The notes under the pieces are model-generated. The model had not been told where the DNA came from. It ran no database searches and was given only the letters and a program-made list of their open reading frames with translations. Of a stretch of 64,000 nucleotides of DNA, positions 35,836 through 48,053 are shown one piece after another. Both the position numbers and the translations under genes were made by a program. The stretch is taken from contig NC_091014.1 of NCBI RefSeq assembly GCF_041296385.1, forward strand, positions 8,283,578 to 8,347,577. The letters are read 5' to 3'. The stretch's first letter is position 1; every line of letters starts with the position of its first letter. The stretch comes from Aphelocoma coerulescens. Taxonomy: Eukaryota; Chordata; Aves; Passeriformes; Corvidae.

Positions 35836-36362
35836 AGAGGGCCCACTTTTAAGTAAAATTTAAATTAAACTGAGTTTTCTGCACTCTAAATATTTTATTA
35901 TACCCTAGATGTGGACAAAAATTTTATGAAGTTTAGATTTCTTTTCACTAGGGAAAATTCAGCTCAGTTATTTTATAGTTCCAGTCAAAGAACACACGCT
36001 TTACTCTTTTGATGGGAGATCCTTTAGGCATCTTAACTGAAGTGGTGTACATTTTCTGTTGGTCTTAAAAAGGCACTTCACTTTCCCAACAAAGATTTTT
36101 ATGGGGTAATGTTGAATGTATATTAAATACACATTCCTTTTTGTATATTTTGTACCATTGCACACTTATTATTGTACATTGTATTTGTTGTCATGATGTC
36201 ATTTATATATGGTTGTCAAAGATGATATGCTCACAGAGTAAATGGTTATGGCTTTGGGATTTCACTTCTTGGATCTTTTATGATGAGGGTTTTTATGTTG
36301 TTGATTTTTATTCAACTAGTGTGTTGTAGCATCAAAGATATATATCTGATGGACATTCATAA

Positions 36363-36368
36363 AATAAA
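36363..36368 (+). promoter_or_regulatory. ELAPOR2: Main polyadenylation signal (ELAPOR2)
   Basis: AATAAA followed about 25-35 bases later by a GT-rich stretch (gatgtttggtgg), the usual downstream element. Cleavage is expected near 36,380-36,390. It is the last good signal before the intergenic region. Confidence 0.75.
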
Positions 36369-37834
36369 GTAAAAATATATTTGAAATTTTGGACTTGAGA
36401 TGTTTGGTGGCACTGCAGCCTTTCCTGAACATTGCAGGTCTTCAGTCATGAGTAGAGCTTTTCACTGCCATCAAATTGCATCTGTCTACATCTCCTTTAG
36501 TTTTGCCCTTCTCTCTCCGTATGCTTTCTCAGACACAGTTACAGTTCATTCTTCACAACACTATTTCTTTTTTCATCACTGGACCCATATCTCTGTAATG
36601 CAGAAATGCCTTAATTTTTATGAACTATATTTAATTTGACTTAATACCACACAGGCGTCATTTGGTTCCTTTCTCTTTCCATTATATTTTCCAAATAAAA
36701 TGGAATGGATTTTTTTGACAGTTGTGACAGACTTTGCTGTATGACTCTTAGCTCTGCTTCCAAATGGTTTGTCATGATGTTATTGAACATTCTCCCAGAC
36801 AGTCTAATGGCATATCTGGTGCAATGCTAACATAGTGGGATGCAAACAAATACTGTGGACCTTATTTACCTTAAAATAAAAAAACTGCATTTCCCAAAAA
36901 TTAAGGAAGTATAAACTGAAATATTTGAGCTGACTTCTGCTATTCTTTTCTTTCTATTAAAGATGTTTCCATTTTCCCATGAGACAAATTTTGGAAGCCT
37001 TTAACACTTCACTAAGAAATCAGCTGTCTGTGACCTCTTCTAGTGCTCTGCCAAAGTATACTTACAGCAACCTCCCCCTTTTCTTCCACATGGAATCACA
37101 TCAGAAAACTTTTTTGATGCCATAAAACAATGTAAATCAGTCTGTTATGTGTTCACTTGATTAAACGGAATACATTTTATTGCTGCATTTGCATGCTTTT
37201 CTTTGAAATCTGGAGTCAAGCAACTGAATCTCTTTGAGGATTAAGCACATTTTAGTGGTGTCTGTATAAATTATTGGCAAATTAGCAGAATGTCATTGTC
37301 TCAGATTTGACAGTGCTTGCTAGGGGGGAAATGCACAAGGAATGTGTTCTAGCTTGGCTCTGATTATGTTGGTTGGTGTTTGTAATACAGAATAGGATTG
37401 ATTAAGGTTTGGGGAAAACTATGTGTCTTAGAGCCACAGTGGGAAATTGCTGAGTAGCTTCAATGATCTGTCATCTTTGTTCAAAGAAAGGATTTGACTA
37501 TTTGTTTTTGAAAAATAGATTCTGGGATTCTTTGTTAGTAGAGGGAAAAGTTTGCAGTTTTTGTCCTTCCAGAACCAGTAGTATCCATAAAATCAAGGTA
37601 CTTAATTATAATTAGAGAGCAGCAGGTGTCACCTTTTAGGAGCCAGTGGCTGTTGACTCCTCTCCAGCAGTGACCAATGCAGATGCATCAATGTAAGAGT
37701 AGAAGCAGCTACAACTGATGCTGACACACCAATGGGGATGACATTTCCTCCTCAGCAAAGAATGCTGCTGGCTGTCCCATATCATGAAGCATGGAGGACT
37801 TAAATAGCTATTGTAGATAATGTAACAGGGAATG

Positions 37835-38220
37835 ATCTTGGAAAGACTGAATGTTTTGGGTTGGAAAGGACCTTAATGATCTTCTAGTTCCAACCCCCCT
37901 GCCATGAACACTTTTCACTACACCAGGTTGCTCATCCAACCTGGCCTTAGGCACTTCTAGGGTTGAGGCATCCACAACTTCTCCAGGAAGCACCTTCCAG
38001 TCCCTCATCACCCTCACAGTATTTTCTCCTAGTACGAAATCTAAATATCCCGTTTTAGTTTCAAACCATTGCCTCTTGTTCTATTACTATCTGGCCATAT
38101 AAAAAGTGAGTCTTTTATAAGCCCACTTTAGGTACTGGAAGGCTGCAATGAGGTCTCCCCAGAGCTTTCTCTTCTCAGTGATAACCTCAAGAGAACTCTT
38201 GTGAAGTTCTGTTTAATCTT
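37835..38220 (-). repeat. CR1 LINE, 3' end
   Basis: The plus strand reads ttgggttggaaaggacctta, then ttctagttccaaccccc, accaggttgctcatccaacc and cagtccctcatcaccctcac. This is the standard antisense signature of the avian CR1 3' UTR and ORF2 end. It continues through ggtactggaaggctgcaatg and aggtctccccagagctttct. The copy is moderately diverged and 5'-truncated, on the minus strand. Confidence 0.88.
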
Positions 38221-41200
38221 TGGTGGTGTTCTCTCATAGTGTCTCCCCTTGCGTGCTACTTTCACTGAATCCCTTTGTTTTTATTTCTTGTTGAAGACTT
38301 GTAAATGGTGCTGCTTTGGTAAGGTAAGGGGAGAGGAATAGAAATAAAAGTAAGTCAGGCTCATCCCAGAATATAGAGTGTGGGTCACAATGTACAGTGA
38401 CACTGTCAGTCACCTGGCTGGATGTGCCCACCCTGAATTCATGCAGCGGGAACGAGGGAGACACAAGAATTGAGTTGATCATAAGCTGACATTGTGTTTT
38501 GGTTGTTCCTCTGGATCTGTAGAGTTGGAATTCATCAAGGAGAATTCTCTAAGGTCCCGTGTACTGTGAGGCTGCTGCTCTAACAGCACCTAAAAGCCAC
38601 AGCAGGGTTTTGTGACGTTTATTTGCTACCCCATCCTTCTCCTCTTGGAAAACCAGCTCAGCCTGGCCTTTTCTTCTTGCAGTGACAAAGCTCAGTTTTG
38701 CCTGTGTTTTGCTGAGAAGCTTTGAGGTGGCTCTGGATAAACAACAACTGCCCTTTGTCTTGCAGACAGTGGGCATTAATGAGTAGGCAATGGCACCATG
38801 GACATCAGAGTGCATTTGGTGATGAGTTAAGGGTTTGTTTTGGTCTCCCTTACTCTAATTGTACTAATTGGGTGAAGGATTGCAGTGGAAATCTCCTTAA
38901 ACAGAGCTGAAATTTCTGGGTGTGGTCAGGATATTTTGGAATTTTTTTTCCTGATTTTTTGAATTTTTTCCATTCCGGGAGAACGTGATATTTTTAAAAT
39001 AGGTTTTGATTTTTCAGTTTGAAAAGGCAATTCATTTTAAAATTGGTTTGGCTATGAGTGAAACCAGCTGTGTTCAATTAACTAAGGAAATACAATCACT
39101 TGAAGAAAAAATAAAATATTTTTGTTTTCCATAGTAGACTTTGGCCTTGCTTTCAAACTTCATTAAAGCTATAAAAACCAAACAACTCCTCTAAAATAAC
39201 CAAACCAAACCAAACATGAAAAAAACCCAAACCCATGAACAAAGATGAAAAATCCCCCCAAAACCTTGTTTATTTCAGATTGACCTGCAATAAACTTTTT
39301 GAGTCTTATTTTTCTATTCTTCCAATAAATAAAAAGTGATCCGTTTTTCACTAACTTTTCTGCAATTATGATTTTTATCAGAGAGCTGAGGTACTTGGAA
39401 CTTATGACTTCTGAATGAAAGATGAAACTTTTCTTCAGCCTCCAGTAAGGCACTGTAGACGCTGGGTTAAGCCTTGTTCTCATCCATGGGGTTTCCTCGG
39501 ATTTCAGCATTTCACTCCCGAGTGTGCAGGGCTCAGAGCAGTGTCGTGACTGTCAAGGCTCACAGTCAAGGTGCTTGGGAGGAACTGTGCCAGGACCCCC
39601 TCTGCTTTACGGTGAATTGCTCAAATGGGAGCAATAAAGAGACTGGAAAAGGTTTTTACTCTAAACCCAAGTTTTATGTAAATGGGTACAAAAACTATAA
39701 ACTGTTTTAAATAGAGAAACTAGAATAATGATGTGAGGCAACAGCAAAGAAAAAGAAAATGTGATTCCCTTTCTCAAAAGGTTTTCATGCCAGTGTGGTG
39801 TGGAAAGCCTCTGCTTTGACATTTTCGTTTTCCATCCTGCTATGCTTTGAAACTGGATTACTTCATCAAGCAATACCGAACGATCTGCATCCGTGGACAA
39901 CTAGTGGAAAGTAGTGAAAGGCTTTCAAGACAAAGCCAAATAAAGTACAAGAATGTCAGGAGCATTCGGTGGGGCTGGAACTCCAGAGCTCTGCATGTTT
40001 TGGTTGGTTTGTTTTGTATGAAAACCCCACAAGGAAGTGGCTTTCAAGCCAACTAAGTATTCATAGCAGGTGTTCAGACACAGACACCGGGTCATTATCT
40101 CAATAGTGCTATCGAAATGAATGAAAACTCCAGCACAGTGAGATCCTCACCTGCTGTAAATTAACTTCAGTAATGTCAATTTAGATTCTGGGGCTCGAAT
40201 TCATCTGACACAATGCCTTAATTTTTAGTGCAAACTCTGTGATCTGAGCAAGCCGTGCTCGCCTTTATTTGGAGAGATTCATCCCTGCCTAAGTGTCTGC
40301 CTGAGATAAGCCAGGGGAATTATGTCTACTTCCCTCCGCTGAGTACAAAGAAAGAAGGGGTTTACAATCTCAGATGCAGCTATTTACTTAGGCCTTGTAA
40401 ACAATGAGTGTTAGATGAGGTGCATTTGACCCTGATTGTGGCTTTCCATAAAAATTGAGAAGAAACTCCCATTGGCCTAGGCATTTTTAAGAGCTCCATA
40501 AAGCTGAGACGTCAGCATTATGGTCAGATATTCTGACCTTTTGTCACACTGTGACCAGTCTCTTAGTCCACAAAAGAGCATACCAAAGCCAAATGAATGT
40601 AGCTGCCCAAACTGAGGTGCTTTAAGAGGTCTTGATTTGGAATGGAAGACTCCCAGCCTGTTACAATTTGACCCTGTGCCCTGCATCAAGGTGGGAAACA
40701 AGTCTGAAACCTTAGGCATGCCAGAGGTTGTGGAGAGGAAGAAGCTGAATGCAGAGCTCTGCATGTAGGGCGGGCTGGTCTATGTCTGTTTTGGGGAAAG
40801 CCACAGGGATTCCTGTTCTGGACAGCTCCATTATGTAGAGGCTTAAATGGCTGCCTGTGTAGCCAGTCATGGAAGTGTTGACATCAAGAGGTCTTTGCTG
40901 GTGGACACGTGGGTGTTTAGAAAATACAAGCATCTATCTCTCAGTAGGAATTTTAAGAACCTGCATCTTTAATTTTTGCATTCCAAATAACAGCTACTTC
41001 CTTTGCCAGTTCAGCCCTGAAGGACTTGCAGCTTTCCAGAAATGTGTGAAAACATCTGCAAGTGCAGGAGAATTGGACTCCAGAGAACATGTACATCCCA
41101 CACTATGTATCCATAGTGTCTGACTTTCAGGCCTCGCTGCATTGCCTTTGAAGTCAACGAGAATTTTCCTGTTGACCTCAGCTGGAATGAGATCAGTGGG

Positions 41201-41766
41201 AACAAGCCCTTAGGTAAATATGCTCAGACACATTAATCAAAGGTGTGTTTGTTTCCTTAATGACTTTTTGGACCTGGCAGAAGGGAGGATTTCAGACTGT
41301 TTCAATAGCGTGGGAGCAGCTTTGAGAGTGCAGTTTCAAAAGCCAGACTTTTAAGGTATTTTGCAATTGTCTAAGTAGGTGGTATGTGTGTCTTGAAGCA
41401 TTGGGTTTGAATGCAAAGGTCACCCCAGAGACATGTGTAAATGTTTCCTGCATTTCTCTTTTTTGACTCTATGGTCTCTGTGGTACTCCAATTACCTTTC
41501 ACAGCACTGTTGATGCAGATAAGCTGAAGCAGCTTTGTTTCTGCTGGAGATATTAAACAATTAAACAGTCTTAGCTATTTTTCTGACAGATTTTCTTCCA
41601 ACCTAATCTAAATTCTCTTTGTTTTTATATGCTACCAATCTATTGTGTGCATGACAGCATTTAGCCATGCCAAATGAGTGAACCAGAAGTCAAAAATTTT
41701 TTGCTAATATCTCATTAAGATGAAATTAGACATTTTCACTTTTGGAAATTACCCTACATTTTCATA

Positions 41767-41788
41767 ACAACAACAACAACAAAAAAAT
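41767..41788 (+). repeat. Short (CAA)n / A-rich run
   Basis: About five CAA units followed by seven A residues. It is a simple-sequence tract in intergenic DNA. Confidence 0.85.
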
Positions 41789-42037
41789 AGGTGCTTTAAT
41801 AATGTGGGAGGTTTTTTAAGAAGAGGGAATTTCTGTGTGACCTTGAAAAAGCATTAATCATAAGCACATATATTGTGATATGGATTTTATAACACAGGCA
41901 CAGACCAACACACAAATACCTGTGTACACACACTCCAGACTTTTTATCCTTTTTACCTAACCTGCTCTCTAGAAAAATGTAATGACCTTGAGAGAGTAAG
42001 AAACAAAAATGAAACCATGCTGAAAAACTTTTATCTT

Positions 42038-42043
42038 TTTATT
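42038..42043 (-). promoter_or_regulatory. GRM3: Likely polyadenylation signal (GRM3)
   Basis: TTTATT on the plus strand, i.e. AATAAA on the minus strand, about 450 bases downstream of the stop. A T-rich stretch follows on the minus strand. Cleavage is expected near 42,015-42,025. A closer AATAAA lies at 42,357-42,362. Confidence 0.5.
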
Positions 42044-42356
42044 ACTGGTGCCTTTACATTAATACTGCTGTTTTGTGCTGAGAAAACCAATCTGTTACAC
42101 GTAAGGTAACTGTAATATACAACATAGAAATGCAGTCTAAGTTAATTACAACAAGGAGCTACAAAAAAAATTCGTAGGAAAGAAGTCACCTAACATTGCA
42201 ACTGTGCTTGCAACAATCACTCCCTTACTGCAGGACTATGCACATTGTGAACCATGGTTATTTACATGTCCCTTACGACCGTTAACAACAGGAGGGCTAA
42301 AATCAGTCTAAAAAGTTCCAGAACGTCACTATATACTGTACAATCCTCAAAAATAA

Positions 42357-42362
42357 TTTATT
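42357..42362 (-). promoter_or_regulatory. GRM3: Possible proximal polyadenylation signal (GRM3)
   Basis: AATAAA on the minus strand about 130 bases after the stop codon. It may give a short 3' UTR. The sequence alone does not say which signal is used. Confidence 0.4.
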
Positions 42363-42493
42363 ACACTGTTTCTAAAAAAAGGTACTAATTTTGCTTGGAT
42401 GTCTTTTGTTTTCTGGTGTTTTCTGGAGTGCACAACATGTGCAAAATTTTGCCTAACAGTCTAAAAACTCAAGAACTGAACCACGAGCCACAA

Positions 42494-42567
42494 TCACAGA
42501 GACGAAGTGGTGGAGTCCAGAACTTCCCTCCCGTTGCACACAGTTGGCACGTACATACTGGCAGATG
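42494..42567 (-). CDS. GRM3: GRM3 terminal coding exon and stop
   Basis: Read on the minus strand after the acceptor tctctttcag. The first two bases complete a Ser codon (T from the previous exon). It then reads ASMYVPTVCNGREVLDSTTS and SL, with a tga at 42,494-42,496. The VPTVCNGREV.DSTTSSL ending is shared by group II mGlu receptors. The final TSSL fits a class I PDZ ligand (S/T-x-Phi). A Met replaces the Thr found in the remembered human SSASTYVP. Confidence 0.96.
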
Positions 42568-45500
42568 CTGAAAGAGAAAGAGAGGGGAAAATCAACTGAC
42601 TTCAGAACAGCAAAAAGGGACAACACATAGGATTAGGATTTGTGTTCATCTGGACCATCTCACCCCATTTAACCAAGGTGCCCAATGAAAAGTCACTGTC
42701 TGTGTCAGCAGCAGAGCTGACGGAGGTGCTGCTTGCACCTCAGCATGGCACCTCAAAGCTGAGGCTGACTCTTAAGTAACCTGATTTCACTTTGCTGACC
42801 ACTGGGAGCACAGAGGGTGATTACGCTTCTCCAAGAAGTGTCAGAATAAAATACATGAATTTTTTTTTATGATGATTCTGTGCCACTGGGTCTCACTTTG
42901 TAGCACTTTGCATGATAGTGTGAATTAACACAGCTAGAATGATGCTAACGTGCCTCAGTAGAAAAAAAGCGAAACCTTTGGATTTTCTGTGTTTTATTGG
43001 CAAGAAATGCTAAGGTCTGATCCTTTGCGCTTTCACATAATTGGAGAAGACATTCATGAGGAAAATATATGTAGTTTTAAATCCAGGAGATAATCTACCA
43101 TATTAGAATTCTGTGCCACTCACCTTTTAATAAATAAAAATAAGAATTCTAAGAACATATTTGATGAAGTGAAGAAATTTTCTAATAACTGAATTTAAAA
43201 GCAAGATTATTCCTTACCTAATCCCAGAATAGATTCAATATGCATCCAGAGGTGAGGGCCAGATTCTGATAAACTTGTTTACATGGTATAACATTTTATA
43301 CATCAGGTTTTATTGCTTTAGTGGTATTAGGTGACTACTAAACCTAACAATCTGTTTCCAGATGTATTTGTATTTTGAGCATAGAGTATATTACCCTATT
43401 CTGCTTAAGTCTTGTGGATTTTAATTTAAAAGCACACTTTGATCATCTTTGTCAAAATTACCCATTGGGCATCAGGAATGTGTTTTCAGATACTCTGTGA
43501 CATCTCTGCTCAGGGCACCATAAAGCTGCTTTTTGAAAGATGCATCAGGTTAATGGTAACAGTGACCCAGACAAATGTGATGCCTTCATCAGAGAAAACA
43601 CATGGCAAGCAACGACTTAGTAAACTCAATCATCCAGTGTAAAAAGCAATTTATGCAGCTGACAAGGGCATGCTCAATCTTCCACATCTGATGCTGGCTG
43701 CACTCTCAGTTGCACACTGCCTCTGTAAAGATGCTCAGTATAATTTTTAGAACAAATTATTCTTTCTTAAATTAGCTAGTATTTTTCATTCTTTCATTGA
43801 CTATAAATATTTCATGGAAAAATGAATTGCTTTAACAAAAGAAATTTAGAGGCATCTACTGGACTAATCTACTACTCAGAGGGTAGGACCTCTACCTGAT
43901 AAACAGGAGACCCAAGAGCAAGCCCCACTTCTGCATTAGGTCAATGGAGTTTGATGTCTCACAACATGGATGTGTGTTGTGAGGCACAGGTGTGGAGCAA
44001 CTGTTGTATGTGAAAGACCACAGGGCATCATGTCTGGTAAAAGTTAACTATCAGGTTTTGTATTCTGTTTTTAACTGGGTATAACATGGCAGCACAATGA
44101 CCTGAATTTTTATTATTGTTGTTATTTTTGTTTCTACTTTTTGTTAGAAAAATTGGTTCTGCTCAGGAAACCTGATTCAAATCCCTGTTCTACTGCAGTA
44201 TGGCTACAGGCAAAAGCGTTTTGTTTCTGTGAACATCAGTCACTTACCCAGAGATTTTTTAGCTTCAGGCTTTTTTTTCTTTTTTTAAGTCCAACACACT
44301 GACAAGCCTGAATAGCTCAAATACTATGGTAACTGGGTCAGGAGGATATAAAAATTGGACAGAAATTTATGGTGGTAGGTGAGAAATGAGTGGCCTTTTT
44401 CAAGTTTCCAGGCTTCCTGCACAGCACGTACCTCTCTTGTAGTGCTGGGATGCAGTTATTAACTCTGCTGGGTGGAGTAAAGTGTTCACACCAAGCATCC
44501 AGCTCTCCTGAGACAGAACAAAAGACCTTGCTTTTCATTACAGACCTCAGCAGTGTTAATCACTGGCCCTGCAGGATTCTGAGCTACACCTCTGTGTCTT
44601 ACAGCAGCCGCCAAGGGGTTTCCTGGAATATTGCTGGATGTGCAAGAGACACTTCACCTTCATTTTGTGTTGAGACCAAGGACAAAAGTGTGACATCAGC
44701 AGAAGTTATTTGGCTCGAGTTCATGCTTTTGATCTCCTTTTTCCTGGCTGTCCCTCAGTTTGCTTAGATTATCCAAGGAAAAGAACCACAGGTACAATGC
44801 AAGAGCCCGGCACTGCCATGGTGACCTTGAAGCTTTGCCTACGCATCCAGGAACAGGCAGATCTGAATTTTCTGTCTGTGGGCCACTTAGAGTCATGGTG
44901 TCATAGAATATCCTGTCTTGGAAGGGACCCACAAGGATCACTGAGTGCAATTCCTGGCTCTGCACAGGTCAACCCCAAGCATCACACCATGTGCCTGAGA
45001 GCATTGTCTTCTCTACTCATGCTCACAGCTGCACAAGCGTGAGTTAACCATATATAATAGCCATATATCAGGGCTAGTTTGGAGCCAGGCCTGGGAAAAT
45101 AAATTCAGCAGGAAAAAAATTGCCAGTCTGGCTATAACAATAGCTTCAGTTCTCATTCTGACCACCGTGGAGGCCACCTGAAGGAGCTCAGCTCTGTGTG
45201 CAGCTTTCCATGTGGACATAACTTGGACATCTGGGTGTAAAAGCTTAGTCTGAATTGTGTAGGTGCTTAAATCAGACCTGAGTTCTCCACGAAGTTTTAT
45301 GGGTGCTGAAACCCATAAAAAAGGAAAACAGGGGAACATCCCACGGGGGGATGCTGGGGCAGCAGAACTTATGCAGCACCCTGCCAAATGGGAATTTTCA
45401 GGTTCAAATAAATGTGTACAGATATACATATTTCAAAACATGTCATATACATAGGTACACTCTTACCCTGCCTCTAATTAGCTTAAATCTATATTCTTTT

Positions 45501-47878
45501 TAGTCCAGACTTCAGTTATCAGAATGATTAAAGCTTGGAGCTAACACACAGATCACCCAAGACCATCATGAGAGTCACTTACCTTTTCTCATAGTGTTTG
45601 ACCAGTTTTCATGGTTCAGGGAGCTGTGTTAAAAACTGTCTATGTGTGACTCGCTGTTCATGACCCACTGTGCTCATGGCATTCATGATCAATGGAGTGG
45701 AGGTGGTGGCAACCCTGAGATGCAATGGAGGTGGGGATCCGTGGAGATAGGGAAAACACTGCCTGTTCAAGCAGCTTGGGTACTCCTGACCTCTAGAGCT
45801 CTGACAATGTGTAAGAACTGGCTTTTCAAAGTTAATACAATGCCCTAGACCTAATTTTGATGAGTCTGATATTAAGAAGTTTCTGAATGATGAAAATGCT
45901 ATCAAGACCAAAATAAAAACCAGCTGACAGCCCCAGAACTGATGAGAGGAATATTTTAGACAAAGATTGGAACCAATATGGATGGCACCCTTTCTGGAGT
46001 TTTATAAATGACTAAACAGTTAAGAAAAATAATGGAAATGTATTTAAAATAATCTGCAAATTAATGGAAGGGAGTAAGGGAAGATTTTTCATCTTGAAAA
46101 TATTGTCACTGTGATAGACAGTGTTATTTTCCCAAATGATTGTCCTAGATGGAAACTACAGGGCAGTTTCCTTTGTATGTGATGAACCTTTCAGCCCTAC
46201 TTCCATGTCTTTCCATGGTCCAAAAAGCCCAACAAGGCAAGCAGCCCTGATTCAATTAGATGAAAACAGTAAAAGTAAATAACTGCAGCAATCTTTCTAA
46301 ATAATGAAGTAGTAAGAGATTGCAAGTCTGGATTTTTTGTGCTTTTCTTAATGTCCTCAAGCTGTTCGCAAGTCTGAAAATGCAGGTTTTAATGTGAAGA
46401 TGTGCACTGAGGATATCTCTCAGTTGCATGCATGCTTACACACATATGTTTTACCCGGCTATTAAAATAAAAGTATCAAATTCCAAAATGCAATCCAGAA
46501 TCCAGAACAAAGTGTTTATGAATCAAAGTGGTTTCTCACTAAGCTCATTCCCCAGCATGAGAGTATTAAAAAACTTGGAAAGACTGCTTACACAAAATTC
46601 ATAAGGAATGAGAATCTCATGGGACTTACTATTTCATCAAGGGACCAAACTTCTAAGAGGTTTTGGGAATCCATTGGTCTTTTGGGAATATTCAGCACTT
46701 CAGGCACATAGGACCATCTCATTACATTTTCCAAAACAGCAAGGAGTATTTGCTCTCTGGTGTCAGGGCTGGATGCAGTCCTGACTCTGATGAGACTGGG
46801 AACATATAAAGCCACACGGCTGATCTCTTCTTAAGGGACCCTGGGCATTCTTGCACAGTGTGGTTTGGGATGGGAGAGCCAGGGATGCCTGGGATCCCTT
46901 CACTTCCTAATCCATGCTAATGTGACACACAGCAGGGTGCCAAGTTACTTCCATGCTCTGTCTGAAATCTGAAGTGCCAAAGCTTTTGAGACAATTTTGA
47001 AATTTAAGTGACACTCAAAAACCTCAGGCTAGGTTATTGTGAACTTGCTGGAAAAACCTTGCTCTGTGTCCCCCCTCTCCTCTGTTTCTTATTCCCTTCC
47101 TCTTTACAGTTGTAGTGTGCTTTTCAATTAGATTCCAGGGTGGACATGCTGTCCAGAGAGCTCTGTGAATGAGGTGCTGTGTGCTCCCATCTTTGACGTG
47201 TTAAGTTAGTTAAGCTAGACAAAGAAAAAACCAAAAAAAATATACAGGTGACCTATTTTTTTTTGTAATCCATAAAACTCTCTGAGCAACTCACCCAGAA
47301 AAGGAGTGACAGCCTCAAAACAAAATCACAGCCTGCTTGTGATGAAGAGAGTGAAGATGAAGGAAAGAAGGGAATCAGAGCAAATGAGTTGTCCTTGCAA
47401 CAGAACACTGATTGCTTCTCCAGGCTGTGGCACTGACAAAGGGTATTGATCATGCTCTGCATACAGATGCAGTTTATGACATCCCTTGGATGCATTTTCG
47501 GTAGACTTGGAGCCTTTCCTTATAATGCAGGTGATGAGCCATTGAGAGCATGCTGCGTTGTGGCCCAGATCCTGTCAGCATGTTGCTCTGACAGGAATAC
47601 TCCCAGGCAATCTGTTCCTGTCACACTGCCAGAGTGACAGTGAGACACAGGGTCTGTTTGGTGTGTGCAACAGGCTGGAGTCACAGCCCATCAAAAACTT
47701 TCTGCTGACTTCAGTGGGCTTCAGAGCAGGCTCTGAGCTGATTCCCATGGGAAGGGGATGAGGTTCCTCTCCAGACACAAAGGAAGTGGTGCTTTCACAG
47801 GGTCATATAGTTCAGCCCATCTTGTCTTTACCCAAACTCACCACAACCCCACGGAAAGGTGGCAGTCTTGTTACTTAC
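42568..47878 (-). other. GRM3: GRM3 intron (between TM7 exon and terminal exon)
   Basis: Intron of 5.3 kb. It contains a CR1 remnant at 44,891-45,012 and a degenerate tRNA-like stretch near 43,870-43,935 (see findings). No other gene or repeat is confidently recognised. ORFs up to 138 codons, such as 45,013-45,429 minus, lack homology. Confidence 0.8.
44891..45012 (-). repeat. CR1 LINE, short 3' fragment
   Basis: The plus strand reads gtcatagaatatcctgtctt, then ggaagggacccacaaggatc, and further ggtcaaccccaagcatcaca and ccatgtgcctgagagcat. This is a common avian CR1 3'-end variant read antisense, and it is in the same orientation as GRM3. Confidence 0.85.
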
Positions 47879-48053
47879 ACTGGGAGTAAGTGGTCCCGGT
47901 CCCACTGACACTGAACCTGTTGAGGTGGAGTCTGTGAGTGACCACGTTCTTCTGGGGCTGGAAAAGGATGATGTGCACCTTGGGTGCAAACAGGCAGCCC
48001 AGCACAACAAAGCCACTGAGACTCACAGAGATGCACATGGTGGTGGTTTGCAC
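47879..48053 (-). CDS. GRM3: GRM3 coding exon: TM7 and proximal C-tail
   Basis: Minus-strand acceptor ctcctag, donor gtaagt. It encodes 58 codons plus one base: VQTTTMCISVSLSGFVVLGC, LFAPKVHIILFQPQ, KNVVTHRLHLNRF and SVSGTGTTYSQ. The first ~30 residues are TM7, including the FAPK(V/L)HIILF end motif of class C GPCRs. The rest is the start of the cytoplasmic tail. The GTGTTYSQ ending is specific to GRM3 and not GRM2. Confidence 0.97.

Larger units (their letters stand above)
4280..36385 (+). other. ELAPOR2: ELAPOR2 gene, 3' portion (20 coding exons plus 3' UTR)
   Basis: Endosome-lysosome associated apoptosis and autophagy regulator 2 (KIAA1324L/EIG121L), a type I transmembrane glycoprotein. 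Twenty exons with GT-AG borders join in one frame (2,780 nt) to give about 925 residues plus a stop. The human protein is about 1,029 residues, so the first ~100, including the signal peptide, are outside the window. Order in the fragment: N-terminal region (1-143), beta-rich segment (143-180), Cys-rich GCC2/GCC3-type modules (about 180-365), a central galactose-binding-like region (about 363-473), a second Cys-rich module (about 474-561), an MRH-like region (about 562-791), one membrane span (about 820-845) and a cytoplasmic tail of about 80 residues. Near-identity to remembered human ELAPOR2 across all exons separates it from ELAPOR1. Family work links these proteins to endosomes, lysosomes and autophagy. 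Biochemical function is not established by this sequence. Confidence 0.95.
34328..36385 (+). other. ELAPOR2: ELAPOR2 3' UTR
   Basis: Untranslated region from the stop to about 15-20 bases after the AATAAA at 36,363. It is AT-rich, particularly in its last 500 bases, as expected of a vertebrate 3' UTR. An earlier AATAAA at 35,830 could give a shorter isoform. A perfect ATGG microsatellite lies inside it. ORFs of 60-100 codons here are not supported as genes. The exact cleavage site is inferred. Confidence 0.75.
36386..42019. other. Intergenic region between convergent ELAPOR2 and GRM3
   Basis: About 5.6 kb between the two inferred 3' ends. It contains one CR1 copy (about 37,835-38,220) and a short CAA run (41,767-41,788). 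The rest is unique AT-rich sequence. Short ORFs have no recognisable homology, and no RNA gene was identified. Confidence 0.75.
42020..42493 (-). other. GRM3: GRM3 3' UTR (inferred)
   Basis: The AT-rich stretch between the GRM3 stop codon and the distal AATAAA. Its extent is inferred only from the polyadenylation signals. Confidence 0.5.

Noticed and set aside
39070..40450. Possible conserved noncoding element in intergenic DNA
   Set aside because: The sequence looks unique and non-repetitive, but conservation cannot be judged without an alignment.
45013..45429. 138-codon minus-strand ORF in a GRM3 intron
   Set aside because: No homology recognised, and it is not flanked by splice signals that would join the GRM3 frame.
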